A stretch of DNA of 64,000 nt from Marinobacter sp. CHS3-4 (GCF_030053415.1 NZ_JASGBJ010000001.1:1262294-1326293); one strand, 5' to 3'; shown: positions 33,888 through 45,603, numbered from the stretch's first letter. The notes: generated from the letters alone by a model not told the origin. Translations and numbers: made by a program.

Positions 33888-34169
33888 TTACTGATAGGTG
33901 CAGAGATACGCCACGTCAACGTCGGCCTTGGCTTTAAAGCTTGCTTGCCCGGCTACTTCGAAATATTCGCCCGCACCATAGGTCATCCAGTCTTTCATGC
34001 CTGGAAGCAGAACGGTCAGAGCGCCGCTGAGCACGGTCATGGTTTCACGCTTGGTAGTACCGAATTCGTATTCGCCCGGGCTGATTACGCCAACGGTAGC
34101 GGGCAGGGTGTCCGCCTGAAAGCCAATAGACTTTGCTTTGCCATCGAAGTATTCGTTCACTTTTAGCAT
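33888..34169 (-). CDS. ppnP: Pyrimidine/purine nucleoside phosphorylase PpnP
   Basis: The 93-residue cupin-like protein matches PpnP (formerly YaiE/DUF1255) in length and sequence, starting MLKVNEYFDGKAKSIGFQ and later GVISPGEYEFGTTKRETMTVL. PpnP cleaves nucleosides with phosphate to give ribose-1-phosphate and a free base. GGAG precedes ATG 34169. It is on the same strand as the mnh operon, 65 bp after mnhG, and could be read through from it. Confidence 0.94.
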   Translation of the reverse strand: MLKVNEYFDGKAKSIGFQADTLPATVGVISPGEYEFGTTKRETMTVLSGALTVLLPGMKDWMTYGAGEYFEVAGQASFKAKADVDVAYLCTYQ

Positions 34170-34234
34170 GGGTGGGCTCCTCGAAAATTTGGGTGGCCTA
34201 CTATACGGGAATTTTATGCACTTCCAATGACAAA

Positions 34235-34567
34235 TTACTGATCCCAGGTTCGGCCACGGGTTCCTTCCGTCGGTTCAATCTGCATGTGCATGGCTGCTTT
34301 GGCGATCATGTTGGCACTAATAGGCGCCGTGATGAACAGGAAAACCATGATCAACATCTCGGCAATAGCAATGCCTTCGCCGCGAGTACTGAAATACACC
34401 ACCGATGCTAGAACGATTGCGCCAATGCCGACGGTCGTGGCCTTGGTTGGGCCGTGAAGCCGGGTGTAGAAATCCGGAAGTCGTGCCAGGCCAATGGCTC
34501 CGACCAGAGTGAAAAAGCCGCCGGTCAGCAACAGGAAGACCACGGCGTATTCTGCAATCTGACTCAT
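34235..34567 (-). CDS. mnhG: Mrp antiporter subunit G
   Basis: The 110-residue protein has three membrane helices and the MnhG pattern GGFFTLVGAIGLARLPDFYT followed by RLHGPTKATTVGIG. It is the last subunit of a Mrp/Mnh Na+/H+ antiporter complex, with 31 bp between it and mnhF and its own ribosome site (GGAGAG). The complex uses the proton gradient to expel sodium, useful in a marine cell. Each subunit is needed for activity in studied systems. Confidence 0.95.
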   Translation of the reverse strand: MSQIAEYAVVFLLLTGGFFTLVGAIGLARLPDFYTRLHGPTKATTVGIGAIVLASVVYFSTRGEGIAIAEMLIMVFLFITAPISANMIAKAAMHMQIEPTEGTRGRTWDQ

Positions 34568-34598
34568 GATGTCTCTCCGTCCGGGCTATTCATGGCGG

Positions 34599-34868
34599 TT
34601 ACTCGATGACGCTGCCGCGTTTGAGATATTTTGCCAGGGCCACCGTACCAATGAAGCCCATGACCGCAATTAGCAGTGCCGCCTCCAGGTACATTCGGGT
34701 TCCGAGGGATATACCCAATAGAATGATCAGGCCAATGGCGTTGATGTACAGGGTATCCAGTGCCAACACGCGATCAGGCGCATCGGGGCCCTTGATCAGT
34801 CGATAGACGTTCAGCAAAGCCGCCACCACGACCATGGCGATAGTGATTTGAAGCGCAATGGTAATCAT
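34599..34868 (-). CDS. mnhF: Mrp antiporter subunit F
   Basis: The 89-residue protein has three helices and the MnhF signature RLIKGPDAPDRVLALDTLY. It is a small core subunit of the Mrp complex. The start overlaps the mnhE stop as ATGA, and it sits 31 bp before mnhG. Confidence 0.95.
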   Translation of the reverse strand: MITIALQITIAMVVVAALLNVYRLIKGPDAPDRVLALDTLYINAIGLIILLGISLGTRMYLEAALLIAVMGFIGTVALAKYLKRGSVIE

Positions 34869-35353
34869 TTGAACATCTCCAGCAGGCGGCGCTCGTAGCG
34901 TTCGTGAATGTCTTTTATGACCTCATCATCGCTTTCCGCGTCTAATGCATGGATGAGCAGTAGTTTCTGATCGTCGCTGACATCAGCGCTGACTGTGCCC
35001 GGGGTCAGGGAAATGGTGCTGGCCAGAATGGTAATGGCCAGTGGGTGATCCAGAGTCAGTGGATAGGACACGAAAGCAGGCTTAGGGTTTCGTCCGCTCA
35101 AGATCAGTTTGGCCACGCTAACGCTGGCCAGCACGATGTCCATCAGTACGATGCCCATATACCCTGGAAGCTTCCAGGCACGGATGAAGGCAGGTCGCTC
35201 AGGCCAGAAACCGTGGGTGATCAGGGGGATGGTCCACGCCAGAACCAAGCCCATGACTACGCTCGCACCGGAAACGCCATCACTGAGGAACTGCCACACC
35301 ACGAATAGCAGCAGGCTGAGATAGGGCTGAGGGAACGTCAGTTTGTCCAGCAT
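34865..35353 (-). CDS. mnhE: Mrp antiporter subunit E
   Basis: The 162-residue protein has N-terminal hydrophobic helices and a soluble end, with the MnhE pattern SLTPGTVSADVSDDQKLLLI and a FVSYPLTLDHPLAITILAS block. It is a small subunit of the Mrp antiporter. Its ATG shares a base with the mnhD stop (TAATG), and its stop overlaps mnhF. Confidence 0.95.
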   Translation of the reverse strand: MLDKLTFPQPYLSLLLFVVWQFLSDGVSGASVVMGLVLAWTIPLITHGFWPERPAFIRAWKLPGYMGIVLMDIVLASVSVAKLILSGRNPKPAFVSYPLTLDHPLAITILASTISLTPGTVSADVSDDQKLLLIHALDAESDDEVIKDIHERYERRLLEMFK

Positions 35354-36870
35354 TATTCTTCCTCCCCGATCATAGGAGTTTTCAGAACCTCAGTATACGC
35401 AGAGGGGTTGTGAAGCTGGGCGGCCGTGTCGTCCACATAGCGACTTATGGGTTCGGCCAGAATGACAATCACCACGCTCATTGCAATCAGGGCACTGGCA
35501 GACACAGTGACTGTACCGGTGAGTTTGCGGGTTTCCGCCAAATGGCCTTCCACGTTGCGCCAGAAGACAATGCTTCCTGCTCGGCTGTAGGCAATCAGCG
35601 TGAAAAAGCTGCCGATCAGTAGCACGAACCAGAGCCAGGTGCGGTCCGCGCCCGGTGACGCCGATTCCAGAATCATCAGCTTGGCAAAGAAGCCGCTCAG
35701 AGGTGGAAGGCCTGCGGCTGCCACCGCACCGATCATGAACAGGGTGCTTAAAAAGGTGCGGTTGCGCATGCGGGGAGCGGTAACGATCTGATCCTGAACA
35801 CTGCCACGCTGGCCCGCGATCAGGTCCGCCAACAGGAACAAGCCACCAACCACCCATGTGGTGTTTAACAGGTAAAACAGGGCGGCCGAGGTGCCTTTCT
35901 CGGTGCTGAATGAAATCGCGGCCAGCAGCGTACCGACGGAAATGATGACCTGCCAGGCAAATAACTTGCGCAGGTTCGCCGCTCCCAACGCGCCGATGAC
36001 GCCCATTGCCAGAGTGATCAGAGCCAGCGGGAACAACCAGTCCATGCCCAGCCCTGCCAGGTCGCCAGCCTCAGATCCGAAAATCAGGTTATACACCCGC
36101 AGAATGGCGTAGATGCCCACTTTGGTCATGATCGCAAACAACGCCGCCACGGGCGCGGTGGCGTTGGCGTAGGCTTTCGGCAGCCAGAAGCACAGGGGCA
36201 GTATGGCGGCTTTCAAGCCGAATACCACCAGCAGCATCATGCCGCCAGCCTTTACAATCGGTTGGTTTTCGGCAGCAACCTGAGGAATCTTCAGCGCCAG
36301 ATCCGCCATGTTCAGGGTGCCGGTGACGCTGTAGATCATGCCGACGCTGATCAGAAAGATGGCGGAGCCCGCGAGGTTCAACACGACGTAGTGCAGACCG
36401 GGCGTCGTCCGATTCGTCCCCTCGCCATGCATTAACAGGCCGTAAGAGGCGATCAGCAGCACTTCAAAGGCCACGAAAAGGTTAAACAGGTCGCCGGTCA
36501 GGAAGGCAATGTTCAGGCCTAGTAGCTGGAACAGGAACAGGCCGTGGAACTGACGGTGATTCTCATCCGAACCGCCAAGCGAATAGATATGACAAAACAG
36601 GGCAAGTATCCCTGTTAGCACCAGCATCAGAGCGGCCAGCCGGTCCAGCACCAACACGATGCCAAACGGGGGTTCCCAGTTGCCGAACGCATACAGACGA
36701 TAGGCGCCGTCGTCTGCAAGCGCCAGCAGCGTAATTGCTGACGCCAGGGTCAGGGCTGTCGTGGCAATGCCCAGCGTTCGTCGAAGGGCTACCGGGGCAT
36801 AGCCCATGAAGGCTTGCAGGATGCCACCAAGCAGAGGAACAAGAATGGGCGCGGTAAGCCAATGATTCAT
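35353..36870 (-). CDS. mnhD: Mrp antiporter subunit D
   Basis: The 505-residue protein is related to the NuoM/N proton-pumping subunits of complex I, with about 14 helices. It has motifs such as LFVAFEVLLIASYGLLMHG with the membrane Glu, VFGLKAAILPLCFWLPKAY with the key Lys and KVGIYAILRVYNLIFG. It is one of two large ion-moving subunits of the Mrp complex. It overlaps mnhC by 4 bp and mnhE by 1 bp. Confidence 0.95.
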   Translation of the reverse strand: MNHWLTAPILVPLLGGILQAFMGYAPVALRRTLGIATTALTLASAITLLALADDGAYRLYAFGNWEPPFGIVLVLDRLAALMLVLTGILALFCHIYSLGGSDENHRQFHGLFLFQLLGLNIAFLTGDLFNLFVAFEVLLIASYGLLMHGEGTNRTTPGLHYVVLNLAGSAIFLISVGMIYSVTGTLNMADLALKIPQVAAENQPIVKAGGMMLLVVFGLKAAILPLCFWLPKAYANATAPVAALFAIMTKVGIYAILRVYNLIFGSEAGDLAGLGMDWLFPLALITLAMGVIGALGAANLRKLFAWQVIISVGTLLAAISFSTEKGTSAALFYLLNTTWVVGGLFLLADLIAGQRGSVQDQIVTAPRMRNRTFLSTLFMIGAVAAAGLPPLSGFFAKLMILESASPGADRTWLWFVLLIGSFFTLIAYSRAGSIVFWRNVEGHLAETRKLTGTVTVSASALIAMSVVIVILAEPISRYVDDTAAQLHNPSAYTEVLKTPMIGEEE

Positions 36871-37232
36871 GATTTGGCGTCCTCCTGCCCGTTCTCTTTG
36901 TCCGAGGAAGCTGATACTTGCCCGTCCACATGGTCGTCACTGTGGTCGGCCAGACTCCGGAGCGACAACACCACCACGAAGGCGGTCATGGCAAAGCCGA
37001 TAACGATCGCCGTAAGTACCAAAGCCTGCGGCAGTGGGTCGGAATAAGTGTCTGCGGTACCAATGATGGGCTGCCCGCCGGTGGCGAGTCGTCCACTGGA
37101 AAACAGGAAGAGGTTGACGCCGTAGGAAAGCAGAGTCAGTCCAACCACCACGGGAAAGGTTCTTGCCCTGAGGATGAGGTAGACACCTGATGCGGTCAGG
37201 GCGCCGATAACGAGTGCGAATGCCAACTCCAT
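36867..37232 (-). CDS. mnhC: Mrp antiporter subunit C
   Basis: The 121-residue protein has three helices and is related to NuoK, with the pattern GVYLILRARTFPVVVGLTLL, SYGVNLFLFSSGRL and DPLPQALVLTAIVIGFAM. The last block matches NuoK-like DPLPQALVLTAIVI. It overlaps both neighbours by 1-4 bp and has a charged C-terminal tail (DKENGQEDAKS) typical of the family. Confidence 0.95.
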   Translation of the reverse strand: MELAFALVIGALTASGVYLILRARTFPVVVGLTLLSYGVNLFLFSSGRLATGGQPIIGTADTYSDPLPQALVLTAIVIGFAMTAFVVVLSLRSLADHSDDHVDGQVSASSDKENGQEDAKS

Positions 37233-40078
37233 TACTGGCCCTCCTCTTTGTTGTTGGCTGCTGACGGCTCCGTCTCCAGCGGTGCATCTGATCGTGACTT
37301 GATTGCAGAATGGGGCGACAGGCGGCCGATGCTGACAAGTGCCAGCAAAGTGGCACCAATAACAGCCAGATAGACGCCAAGATCGAACACCAGCGCCGAA
37401 GCCACTTCAAACTTGCCGACAACCGGCCATTTGATGTAATCGAACGTTGAAGTAAGGAACGGATAGCTGAAGGCAAAACTGGCTGCACCGGCGATCACGG
37501 CAAACAGCAGGCCGAGGCCGATCACATTGTGGTATTTCACGGAAATCCGGTCCTGAGTCCAGGACATACCGTGGGAAACGTACTGCAGTATCAGCGCAAT
37601 CGCAGTGATCAGGCCCGCAATGAAACCACCACCCGGCAGGTTGTGGCCGCGAAGGAAAATGTAGACAGACACCATCAGAGCCAGGGGCAGCATGGGCCGT
37701 GCGATCTGCTGAAGCATCAGTGGGTGGGCGTCCCGAGACCAGCGATTGCCCAGGCCGTCGCTGGGTGGCGGCGTCAGAACAGTGTTTCTCAGCATGGCGT
37801 AGATGCCCAGTGCGGCGATGCCGAGCACGGTGATCTCGCCCAGGGTATCGAAACCACGGAAGTCCACCAGAATCACGTTGACCACGTTGGTGCCACCGCC
37901 GCCGGGCTTACTGTTCTGCAGGAAGAATTCGGAAATCGAACTGAAAGGCTGGGTCAGCATGGCCAGGGTGACCAGTGTCATGCCGATACCGGCCAACCCG
38001 GCCAGCACGATGTCGCGGAATCGACGTCCCGCAGACGATTCGACGGGTGTCCACGAAGGCATGTAATACAGCGCCAACATCAGCAGGACAATGGTCACGA
38101 CTTCAACGGATAATTGGGTCATGGCCAGATCTGGCGCTGAGAAACGGGCGAACCCTAGAGACACCATAAGGCCAACCACGCTGAGCAGAATCAACGCGTA
38201 AAAACGGTTTCTGTGCATGGCTGCGGTAGCGAATGCGCAGACGATCAACACGCCAATGCCGATTAGCGTTGGCCAGTCGATAGGCGACAGCCCGTTCTCA
38301 CCAATGGAAATGCCCAGAGAGGCCATCGGCACGATCGCGACAGCGATAACACTGACTACCAGCAACATGGCGTAGCGCTGCAAAGAACCGTTTTCAATGG
38401 CGCCGGTCATGCGGTTGGCGATGTCGGATGTCCGGCTGACAAACGCCTCGAAAATGGCCTTCTCATCGATTTCTTTGAACCGTTCGTGAAAGGCGAAGAA
38501 TTTCTTACGTTGGGTGTACATGAACAGGCCACCGGCGAAGGCAACAAAGCTCATCAGCAGGGGCAAATTGAAACCATGGGCTACGGCGAGGGTGTAATCG
38601 GGAACGTTGCCGCCCAGAGTAGCTGACGCTGCAGCATACAACAGCGGACCAACGGAAAATGCTGGGAACATACCCACCGCCAGACAGGCGAATACCAGAA
38701 TCTCCACCGGAATTTTCATGTACCGGGGAGGTTCATGAGGCGGGAAGATCGGTAGATTCTTGGGTCTGCCGTTAAAGAAAACGTCGTGGATAAAACGTGC
38801 CGAATAGGCCACCGCAAATATGCCGGCCAGGGTCGCCACCAGCGGTGGAAGGTACGCCCAGATGCCAGGCAAGTTGAGTTCGAGGGCCTCGGCAAAGAAC
38901 ATTTCCTTACTCAGGAAGCCATTCAGTAGTGGCACACCAGCCATCGAGCCAGCGGCCACCATGGCAAGCGTGGCCGTATGGGGCATGTAACGCCAAAGGC
39001 CGTTGATCCGTCGCATGTCCCGGGTGCCGGTTTCGTGATCAATGATACCGGCCGCCATAAACAAAGATGCCTTAAACGTGGCGTGGTTAATCACGTGGAA
39101 GACGGCCGCCACCGCCGCCAATTCGGTACCCATACCAAAAAGCAGAGTGATCAGGCCGAGGTGACTGACGGTGGAATGGGCCAGCAGGCCTTTCAGGTCG
39201 TGTTTGAACATGGCCACGTAGGCGCCGATCAACAGGGTGGCCATGCCGGTGAAGCTGACCATGTAGAACCATTGCTCGGTGCCGGCCAGCGCCGGGTAAA
39301 GACGCGCCATCAGAAAAATACCGGCTTTCACCATGGTGGCAGAGTGCAGGTAAGCCGAGACGGGTGTCGGTGCCTGCATGGCGTGGGGGAGCCAGAAGTG
39401 GAACGGGAACTGGGCGGATTTGGTGAATGCGCCCAGTAGAATCAGCGTGAGAGCGACAGGGTACATGCTGTGGTTTTTGATCAGCTCGCCCGACGCGAGC
39501 ACATCGGCCAGTTCAAAGCTGCCGACAATGTCCCCGATCAGCAGTATGCCAGCCAGCAGGGCCAAGCCACCGCCTCCGGTGACGGCCAGGGCCATACGCG
39601 CACCGCGTCTGGCATCCTGTTTATGGTTCCAGAAACTGATCAGCAGGAACGAAGTCAGGCTGGTCAATTCCCAGAAAATCAGCATAAGCAGCAGGTTGCT
39701 GGACAATACGATCCCCAGCATTGAGCCTTTAAAACACAGCAGCATCGCGTAGAACTTGCCTATGTTTTCATGGGGCTTCAGGTAATAGCGCGCATACACG
39801 ATGATCAGTATGCCGATGATCAGGATCAGCAATGCGAACAGCAGCGACAGGCCATCAAGCCTGAAACTGAAGGAAAGCCCCAGAGAGGGCATCCAGGCGA
39901 AACTGTTCTCAACGATGCCGCCGCTGGCCAGGGTCTTCCAATGAGGGAACAGTGCTGCCAGGCCGATGATGGCTGGCGTGGACGATGCTATGGCAATCGC
40001 CGTGCGGCCACCTTGCGCAAACAATGGTGCTGCCAGAGCACCCAGAAAAGGCAGTAAAACAACCAGCGGTAGCGACAT
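37232..40078 (-). CDS. mnhA: Mrp antiporter fused subunits A and B
   Basis: This 948-residue protein joins MnhA (about residues 1-770) to MnhB (about 800-948) in one chain, as in Pseudomonas Sha/Pha systems. The A part resembles NuoL, with IFWELTSLTSFLLISFWNHK carrying the membrane Glu, GAFTKSAQFPFHFWLPHAM carrying the key Lys and HSTVSHLGLITLLFG. The B part has the PMLPLALMVSVYIFLRGHN and LPGGGFIAGLITAIALILQY motifs. AGAGG lies 7 bp before the ATG at 40078. It is the first gene of mnhA-C-D-E-F-G, and no regulator is adjacent. Confidence 0.95.
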   Translation of the reverse strand: MSLPLVVLLPFLGALAAPLFAQGGRTAIAIASSTPAIIGLAALFPHWKTLASGGIVENSFAWMPSLGLSFSFRLDGLSLLFALLILIIGILIIVYARYYLKPHENIGKFYAMLLCFKGSMLGIVLSSNLLLMLIFWELTSLTSFLLISFWNHKQDARRGARMALAVTGGGGLALLAGILLIGDIVGSFELADVLASGELIKNHSMYPVALTLILLGAFTKSAQFPFHFWLPHAMQAPTPVSAYLHSATMVKAGIFLMARLYPALAGTEQWFYMVSFTGMATLLIGAYVAMFKHDLKGLLAHSTVSHLGLITLLFGMGTELAAVAAVFHVINHATFKASLFMAAGIIDHETGTRDMRRINGLWRYMPHTATLAMVAAGSMAGVPLLNGFLSKEMFFAEALELNLPGIWAYLPPLVATLAGIFAVAYSARFIHDVFFNGRPKNLPIFPPHEPPRYMKIPVEILVFACLAVGMFPAFSVGPLLYAAASATLGGNVPDYTLAVAHGFNLPLLMSFVAFAGGLFMYTQRKKFFAFHERFKEIDEKAIFEAFVSRTSDIANRMTGAIENGSLQRYAMLLVVSVIAVAIVPMASLGISIGENGLSPIDWPTLIGIGVLIVCAFATAAMHRNRFYALILLSVVGLMVSLGFARFSAPDLAMTQLSVEVVTIVLLMLALYYMPSWTPVESSAGRRFRDIVLAGLAGIGMTLVTLAMLTQPFSSISEFFLQNSKPGGGGTNVVNVILVDFRGFDTLGEITVLGIAALGIYAMLRNTVLTPPPSDGLGNRWSRDAHPLMLQQIARPMLPLALMVSVYIFLRGHNLPGGGFIAGLITAIALILQYVSHGMSWTQDRISVKYHNVIGLGLLFAVIAGAASFAFSYPFLTSTFDYIKWPVVGKFEVASALVFDLGVYLAVIGATLLALVSIGRLSPHSAIKSRSDAPLETEPSAANNKEEGQ

Positions 40079-40206
40079 CGCAACCTCTTTATTCGTTTTT
40101 CTTTCATGGATGGAGAGGCGATCAACGATCTGATCATACGTGGCCGGCGGAACAGGTCAAGACTGCCATGTAGCCAGCTGCAAGCCGTCGTGAGCTTGCG
40201 GGCAGA

Positions 40207-41019
40207 TCAAAGACTTCTGCGATCCTGATAGGGCTTCTCTGGCTCGCCGGAATTGCGGGCGATGGCGATGCGTTGATTGGCGCGGCCGATCACTTTTTTC
40301 TGGAGTCGGGTTTCCCAGTCCAGGGCGACCTTGTCGGTGGCTGTCCAGGTTCGGTTGAACAACAGTTTGCTAGCTGCCACCGCATCGGGGGAGCGATTGG
40401 CCAGTTCTTCGGCAAAGGCTTTGGCTTCGGCCATGGGATCATCACAAACTCGGCTGACCAGCCCCATCTCACGGGCTTCGGCGCCGGTAAATCTTCGGGC
40501 CGTCATCGTCAGCTCCTTGGCCAGATCGATGGGGATCAGTTCCCGCAGGGTAACGCCCAGGCTCATGTCCGGGATCAGCCCCCATTTGCTTTCCATAATC
40601 GAAAACTCGCAGCTTGCGGTAGAGAATCGGAAATCCGCGCCCAGAGCAATCTGAAAACCGCCGCCGAAACAATAGCCGTGGGTAACAGCGATCACCGGGG
40701 CGGGAACGTCGCGCCACAGATAGCCCACGTCCTGGGCCAGGTTGCTGATCTTTCGGCCTGGCTTGAACAGAAGCTTCAGGAAGTTGGTGGGGTTCTTGGA
40801 TACGGTTTTTACATCCAGGCCTGAGCAGAAGGCTTCGCCAGCGCCGCTGAGAATAATGGCCCGCACACTGCGATCTTTCTTAAGGGTTTTGGCGGCGTCG
40901 GCAATGGCCCTGAACATGGGCATGTCCAGACCGTTGTACTTTTCCGGGCGATTGAGCGTAACCATGGCAATGCCATTTTCAATACTGATCTTTACCCGGT
41001 CGGAGTTGGAGCTGCTCAT
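40207..41019 (-). CDS. Enoyl-CoA hydratase/isomerase (crotonase) family protein
   Basis: The 270-residue crotonase has GIAMVTLNRPEKYNGLDMPM, the oxyanion-hole pair in GAGEAFCSGLDVKTV and HGYCFGGGFQIALGADFRF, and a Glu-bearing ESKWGLIPDMSLGVTL segment. The second oxyanion Gly region and the Pro-Asp-Met order suggest an isomerase or hydratase of a lipid intermediate. The exact reaction cannot be assigned. The start is ATG 41019, MSSSNSDRVKISIENG; the longer frame to 41043 is less family-like. It is divergent from the FadH gene, which fits fatty-acid breakdown. Confidence 0.87.
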   Translation of the reverse strand: MSSSNSDRVKISIENGIAMVTLNRPEKYNGLDMPMFRAIADAAKTLKKDRSVRAIILSGAGEAFCSGLDVKTVSKNPTNFLKLLFKPGRKISNLAQDVGYLWRDVPAPVIAVTHGYCFGGGFQIALGADFRFSTASCEFSIMESKWGLIPDMSLGVTLRELIPIDLAKELTMTARRFTGAEAREMGLVSRVCDDPMAEAKAFAEELANRSPDAVAASKLLFNRTWTATDKVALDWETRLQKKVIGRANQRIAIARNSGEPEKPYQDRRSL

Positions 41020-41101
41020 AAGTATCGTTTCCGCGTCATACATTGGTCTAAGCCCGCTATGCTACCATGTTGAACCCTGATGAGAACGCCCGCTCCACTG
41101 A

Positions 41102-43183
<2,082 letters not shown>

Positions 43184-43192
43184 GAAGGATTT

Positions 43193-44218
43193 ATGGCGCT
43201 ACTGATCGCCTTTGCGGTTTTATCAATTGGCTTTTCGTTTCTGTGCTCGGTGCTTGAAGCATCTCTGCTGTCAATCACACCCAGTTATATTGCGTCGCTT
43301 AAAAAAGAGCGGCCGAAACTGTTTGCGCGGCTCAGAAAACTGAAGGACGACATTGATGATCCGCTGTCGGCGATACTGACCCTCAACACCATTGCCCACA
43401 CCATCGGCGCAACGGGCGTTGGGGCTCAGGTTGCGGTCGTCTTCGGTGAAGCGTGGCTGGGGCTTGCCTCCGGTCTTATGACCCTGGCCATTCTGATTTT
43501 TTCAGAGATCATCCCGAAGACCATCGGTGCTAAATACTGGCGCGGCATTGCTCCCTCTTTACCCACCATTCTGGGGGTCATGATCAAGGCATTGCTGCCC
43601 TTTATCTGGCTATCGAAGCAGGTTACCCGCAGGATCGGTTCGAGTGAGCCGGATACGGACATTCGGGCGGAAATCAGTGCGCTGGCAGAAATCGGAAGAG
43701 ACCAGCAGGCGTTGGATAATGATGAACGCCGGATGATCCAGAACGTACTCAGGTTTCACGAAATCAAAGTAAGTAGTGTGATGACGCCCCGCACCGTCTG
43801 CAAAACCATATCCCCTGATACCTCGGTGGAGGCTTTTCGGGAAATGGTGAAGTCGGGGCCTTTTTCCCGGTATCCCATGCTGGACGAAGAAGGCGAGACT
43901 CTGGGCTACATTCATCGCAGTGACCTGATCGGCATCTCCGACGATACCCGGCTTAGCGACATACTTCGGGAAGTTAAGCGGGTTAAAGGCAATTCCAACA
44001 TCGAGTTTGTGTTTGCCGATATGCTGCGAGAGCGGCAGCATCTGGCCGTTGTCTATGACGAACTGGGCACCTGGATGGGAATAGTGACGCTGGAGGACAT
44101 ATTAGAGACACTTTTGGGCACCGAAATCATGGACGAGACCGACAATGTGTCCAATCTTCGACGTTATGCGAAGCAGCGCTGGAGTCGACGACTCAGAAAA
44201 CTCAGCGCAGACTCTTGA
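43193..44218 (+). CDS. CNNM/CBS domain membrane protein (hemolysin-family)
   Basis: The 341-residue protein has an N-terminal CNNM (DUF21) domain with three or four membrane helices (FLCSVLEASLLSITPSYIAS, later LIFSEIIPKTIGAKYWRG), then two CBS domains (about 195-320: VSSVMTPRTVCKTISPD, GYIHRSDLIGISDD, then a VVYDELGTWMGIVTLEDILE end). The family carries or regulates magnesium or cobalt movement. The usual C-terminal CorC domain is missing, leaving a basic tail. It is 9 bp after fadH and overlaps a small convergent gene by 17 bp. Confidence 0.9.
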   Translation: MALLIAFAVLSIGFSFLCSVLEASLLSITPSYIASLKKERPKLFARLRKLKDDIDDPLSAILTLNTIAHTIGATGVGAQVAVVFGEAWLGLASGLMTLAILIFSEIIPKTIGAKYWRGIAPSLPTILGVMIKALLPFIWLSKQVTRRIGSSEPDTDIRAEISALAEIGRDQQALDNDERRMIQNVLRFHEIKVSSVMTPRTVCKTISPDTSVEAFREMVKSGPFSRYPMLDEEGETLGYIHRSDLIGISDDTRLSDILREVKRVKGNSNIEFVFADMLRERQHLAVVYDELGTWMGIVTLEDILETLLGTEIMDETDNVSNLRRYAKQRWSRRLRKLSADS

Positions 44219-44366
44219 GCGCGTTTGAAATGGCGTCAGCTTCTGCTGTAAGCACCTGACACCGAAAAGGATTATCCTGCTGAATGGCGCGTTCAAGCTG
44301 CTTCTGTTTCATGTCGTACAGACGACTCAGAATGTCGGCTTGGCTCTGCTGAATGGGTGCGTTCAT
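44202..44366 (-). CDS. Small hypothetical protein (54 aa)
   Basis: The 54-residue helical protein starts MNAPIQQSQADILSRLYDMK and ends with an Ala/Asn-rich helix (LTAEADAISNALKSL). GGAGAG lies 6-7 bp before ATG 44366, supporting it as a real gene; the longer frame to 44498 is unlikely. It contains one Cys. No family is recognised. It overlaps the CNNM gene end by 17 bp and sits downstream of the GlxA-type regulator on the same strand, 128 bp from it. Confidence 0.6.
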   Translation of the reverse strand: MNAPIQQSQADILSRLYDMKQKQLERAIQQDNPFRCQVLTAEADAISNALKSLR

Positions 44367-44494
44367 GGCTTTCTCTCCACCGAAAAACGGTATACGTCGC
44401 ATAAACCTGTCGATGTTCTTTACACTTTGAGGCTCTAGCGGCCTTCTTATCCTGTTTGATGCATAACCTGAGCCAACGCCATGTGTGCTGGGTC

Positions 44495-45484
44495 TCAAAC
44501 TCCGAAACGGGAACGATAGGCACCGGGAGCCAGCCCGGTGTGTTTGCGGAACAGGCGGCTGAAGGAACTGACGTCATCGTAGCCAACCCGCTGTGTAATG
44601 GTTTCAATCGACGCCCGGGATTTTTCAAGTTCCTGCCTGGCGGCTTCGATTCTGAGAATTTGCAGGTAGCTGGTGGGCGTGTCCCCGGTCGCGGCCTTGA
44701 AACGGCGAATCAGTGATCGCTCGGTCAATCCGCTTAAAGCGGCCAGGGAGTGCAGGCTGATGGGCTCCGGGTAATGTTGGTCCAGCCATTCCTGCAGTTG
44801 AAGTACTGCCTGATCCGAATGGTAGCGGCGGGACTGCATCGCCGAGTAGGGCGCCTGACTGGTCCGGCCTGCATCAATCACAAACGATTTAGCCAATTCC
44901 CGGGCCGTCTGAGTGCCGGCGTAGCGCTCGACCAGATAGACTCCAAGATCCCACCAGGCCATGCCCCCGCCTGCACAGGCGATAGGCTCATCGACGGTCA
45001 TCAGCTTTTCAGGCTGCAGGTTTACCCCTGGATAGCGCTGTCGAAACTGCTGACTAAACCCCCAGTGGGTGGTGGCCTGGCGACCATCGAGCAGGCCCGC
45101 CTCAGCGAGCAGGAAAGCGCCGGTGCAGTTACTCGCCAATCTGACCGAGCCATCATTCTGAAGGTCAGATCGAGAGAGCCAACCGATGAGCGCCTGATTG
45201 TCCGCCAGTACCTGACCGATCGGGGCGCCAATGGTCGGGATCATGACTAGGCTGGATCGTTCGAGTGATGCATCCTCCAGCGCCCCGTCTGGCATCAAAG
45301 TGATGCCGTTGATGCAGCGAAACGGCTGCCCGTCAGCGGTCAGAAGGCGTGTGGTGAAGCGGGGTTCCGGTTGCTGTCCATGGATGCGAGCCCAGGTCAC
45401 ACCGGCTAGCCTGAACAGGTCAATGATTCCCGTGATGGCGCTGGCCAGAGCGCCGTTGAAACCGATGATGGAGACTGTCTGCAT
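44495..45484 (-). CDS. GlxA/FtrA-type AraC regulator with DJ-1 domain
   Basis: The 329-residue regulator joins an N-terminal DJ-1/PfpI-like domain (about 1-190, with VSIIGFNGALASAITGIIDL and CTGAFLLAEAGLLDGR) to a C-terminal AraC domain (about 215-320: PISLHSLAALSGLTERSLIR, then YDDVSSFSRLFRKHTG). The Cys in SNCTGAFLL matches the position of the nucleophile elbow in DJ-1 proteins. GlxA-type regulators often control catabolism of quaternary amines or other small metabolites. It is divergent from a large acyl-CoA dehydrogenase, its likely target. ATG 45484 is preferred to TTG 45496. Confidence 0.88.
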   Translation of the reverse strand: MQTVSIIGFNGALASAITGIIDLFRLAGVTWARIHGQQPEPRFTTRLLTADGQPFRCINGITLMPDGALEDASLERSSLVMIPTIGAPIGQVLADNQALIGWLSRSDLQNDGSVRLASNCTGAFLLAEAGLLDGRQATTHWGFSQQFRQRYPGVNLQPEKLMTVDEPIACAGGGMAWWDLGVYLVERYAGTQTARELAKSFVIDAGRTSQAPYSAMQSRRYHSDQAVLQLQEWLDQHYPEPISLHSLAALSGLTERSLIRRFKAATGDTPTSYLQILRIEAARQELEKSRASIETITQRVGYDDVSSFSRLFRKHTGLAPGAYRSRFGV

Positions 45485-45512
45485 AGTCTGATTCAAAGCA
45501 TTGCCTGCTTAA

Positions 45513-45539
45513 ATGTCAATTTTGGCCATGATTATGTCA
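45513..45539. promoter_or_regulatory. Direct repeat ATGTCA at 21-bp spacing, likely AraC-type site
   Basis: ATGTCA occurs at 45513-45518 and 45534-45539, exactly 21 bp apart (two helical turns), in the 119-bp region between the divergent GlxA-type regulator and the acyl-CoA dehydrogenase. AraC proteins with two helix-turn-helix units commonly bind this layout. Confidence 0.5.
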
Positions 45540-45603
45540 TAAACGCCGGTTTGCAGAGAACACAACCTGTGAGAGGCTAGCGGCAATCAACAGGAGACCC
45601 CAC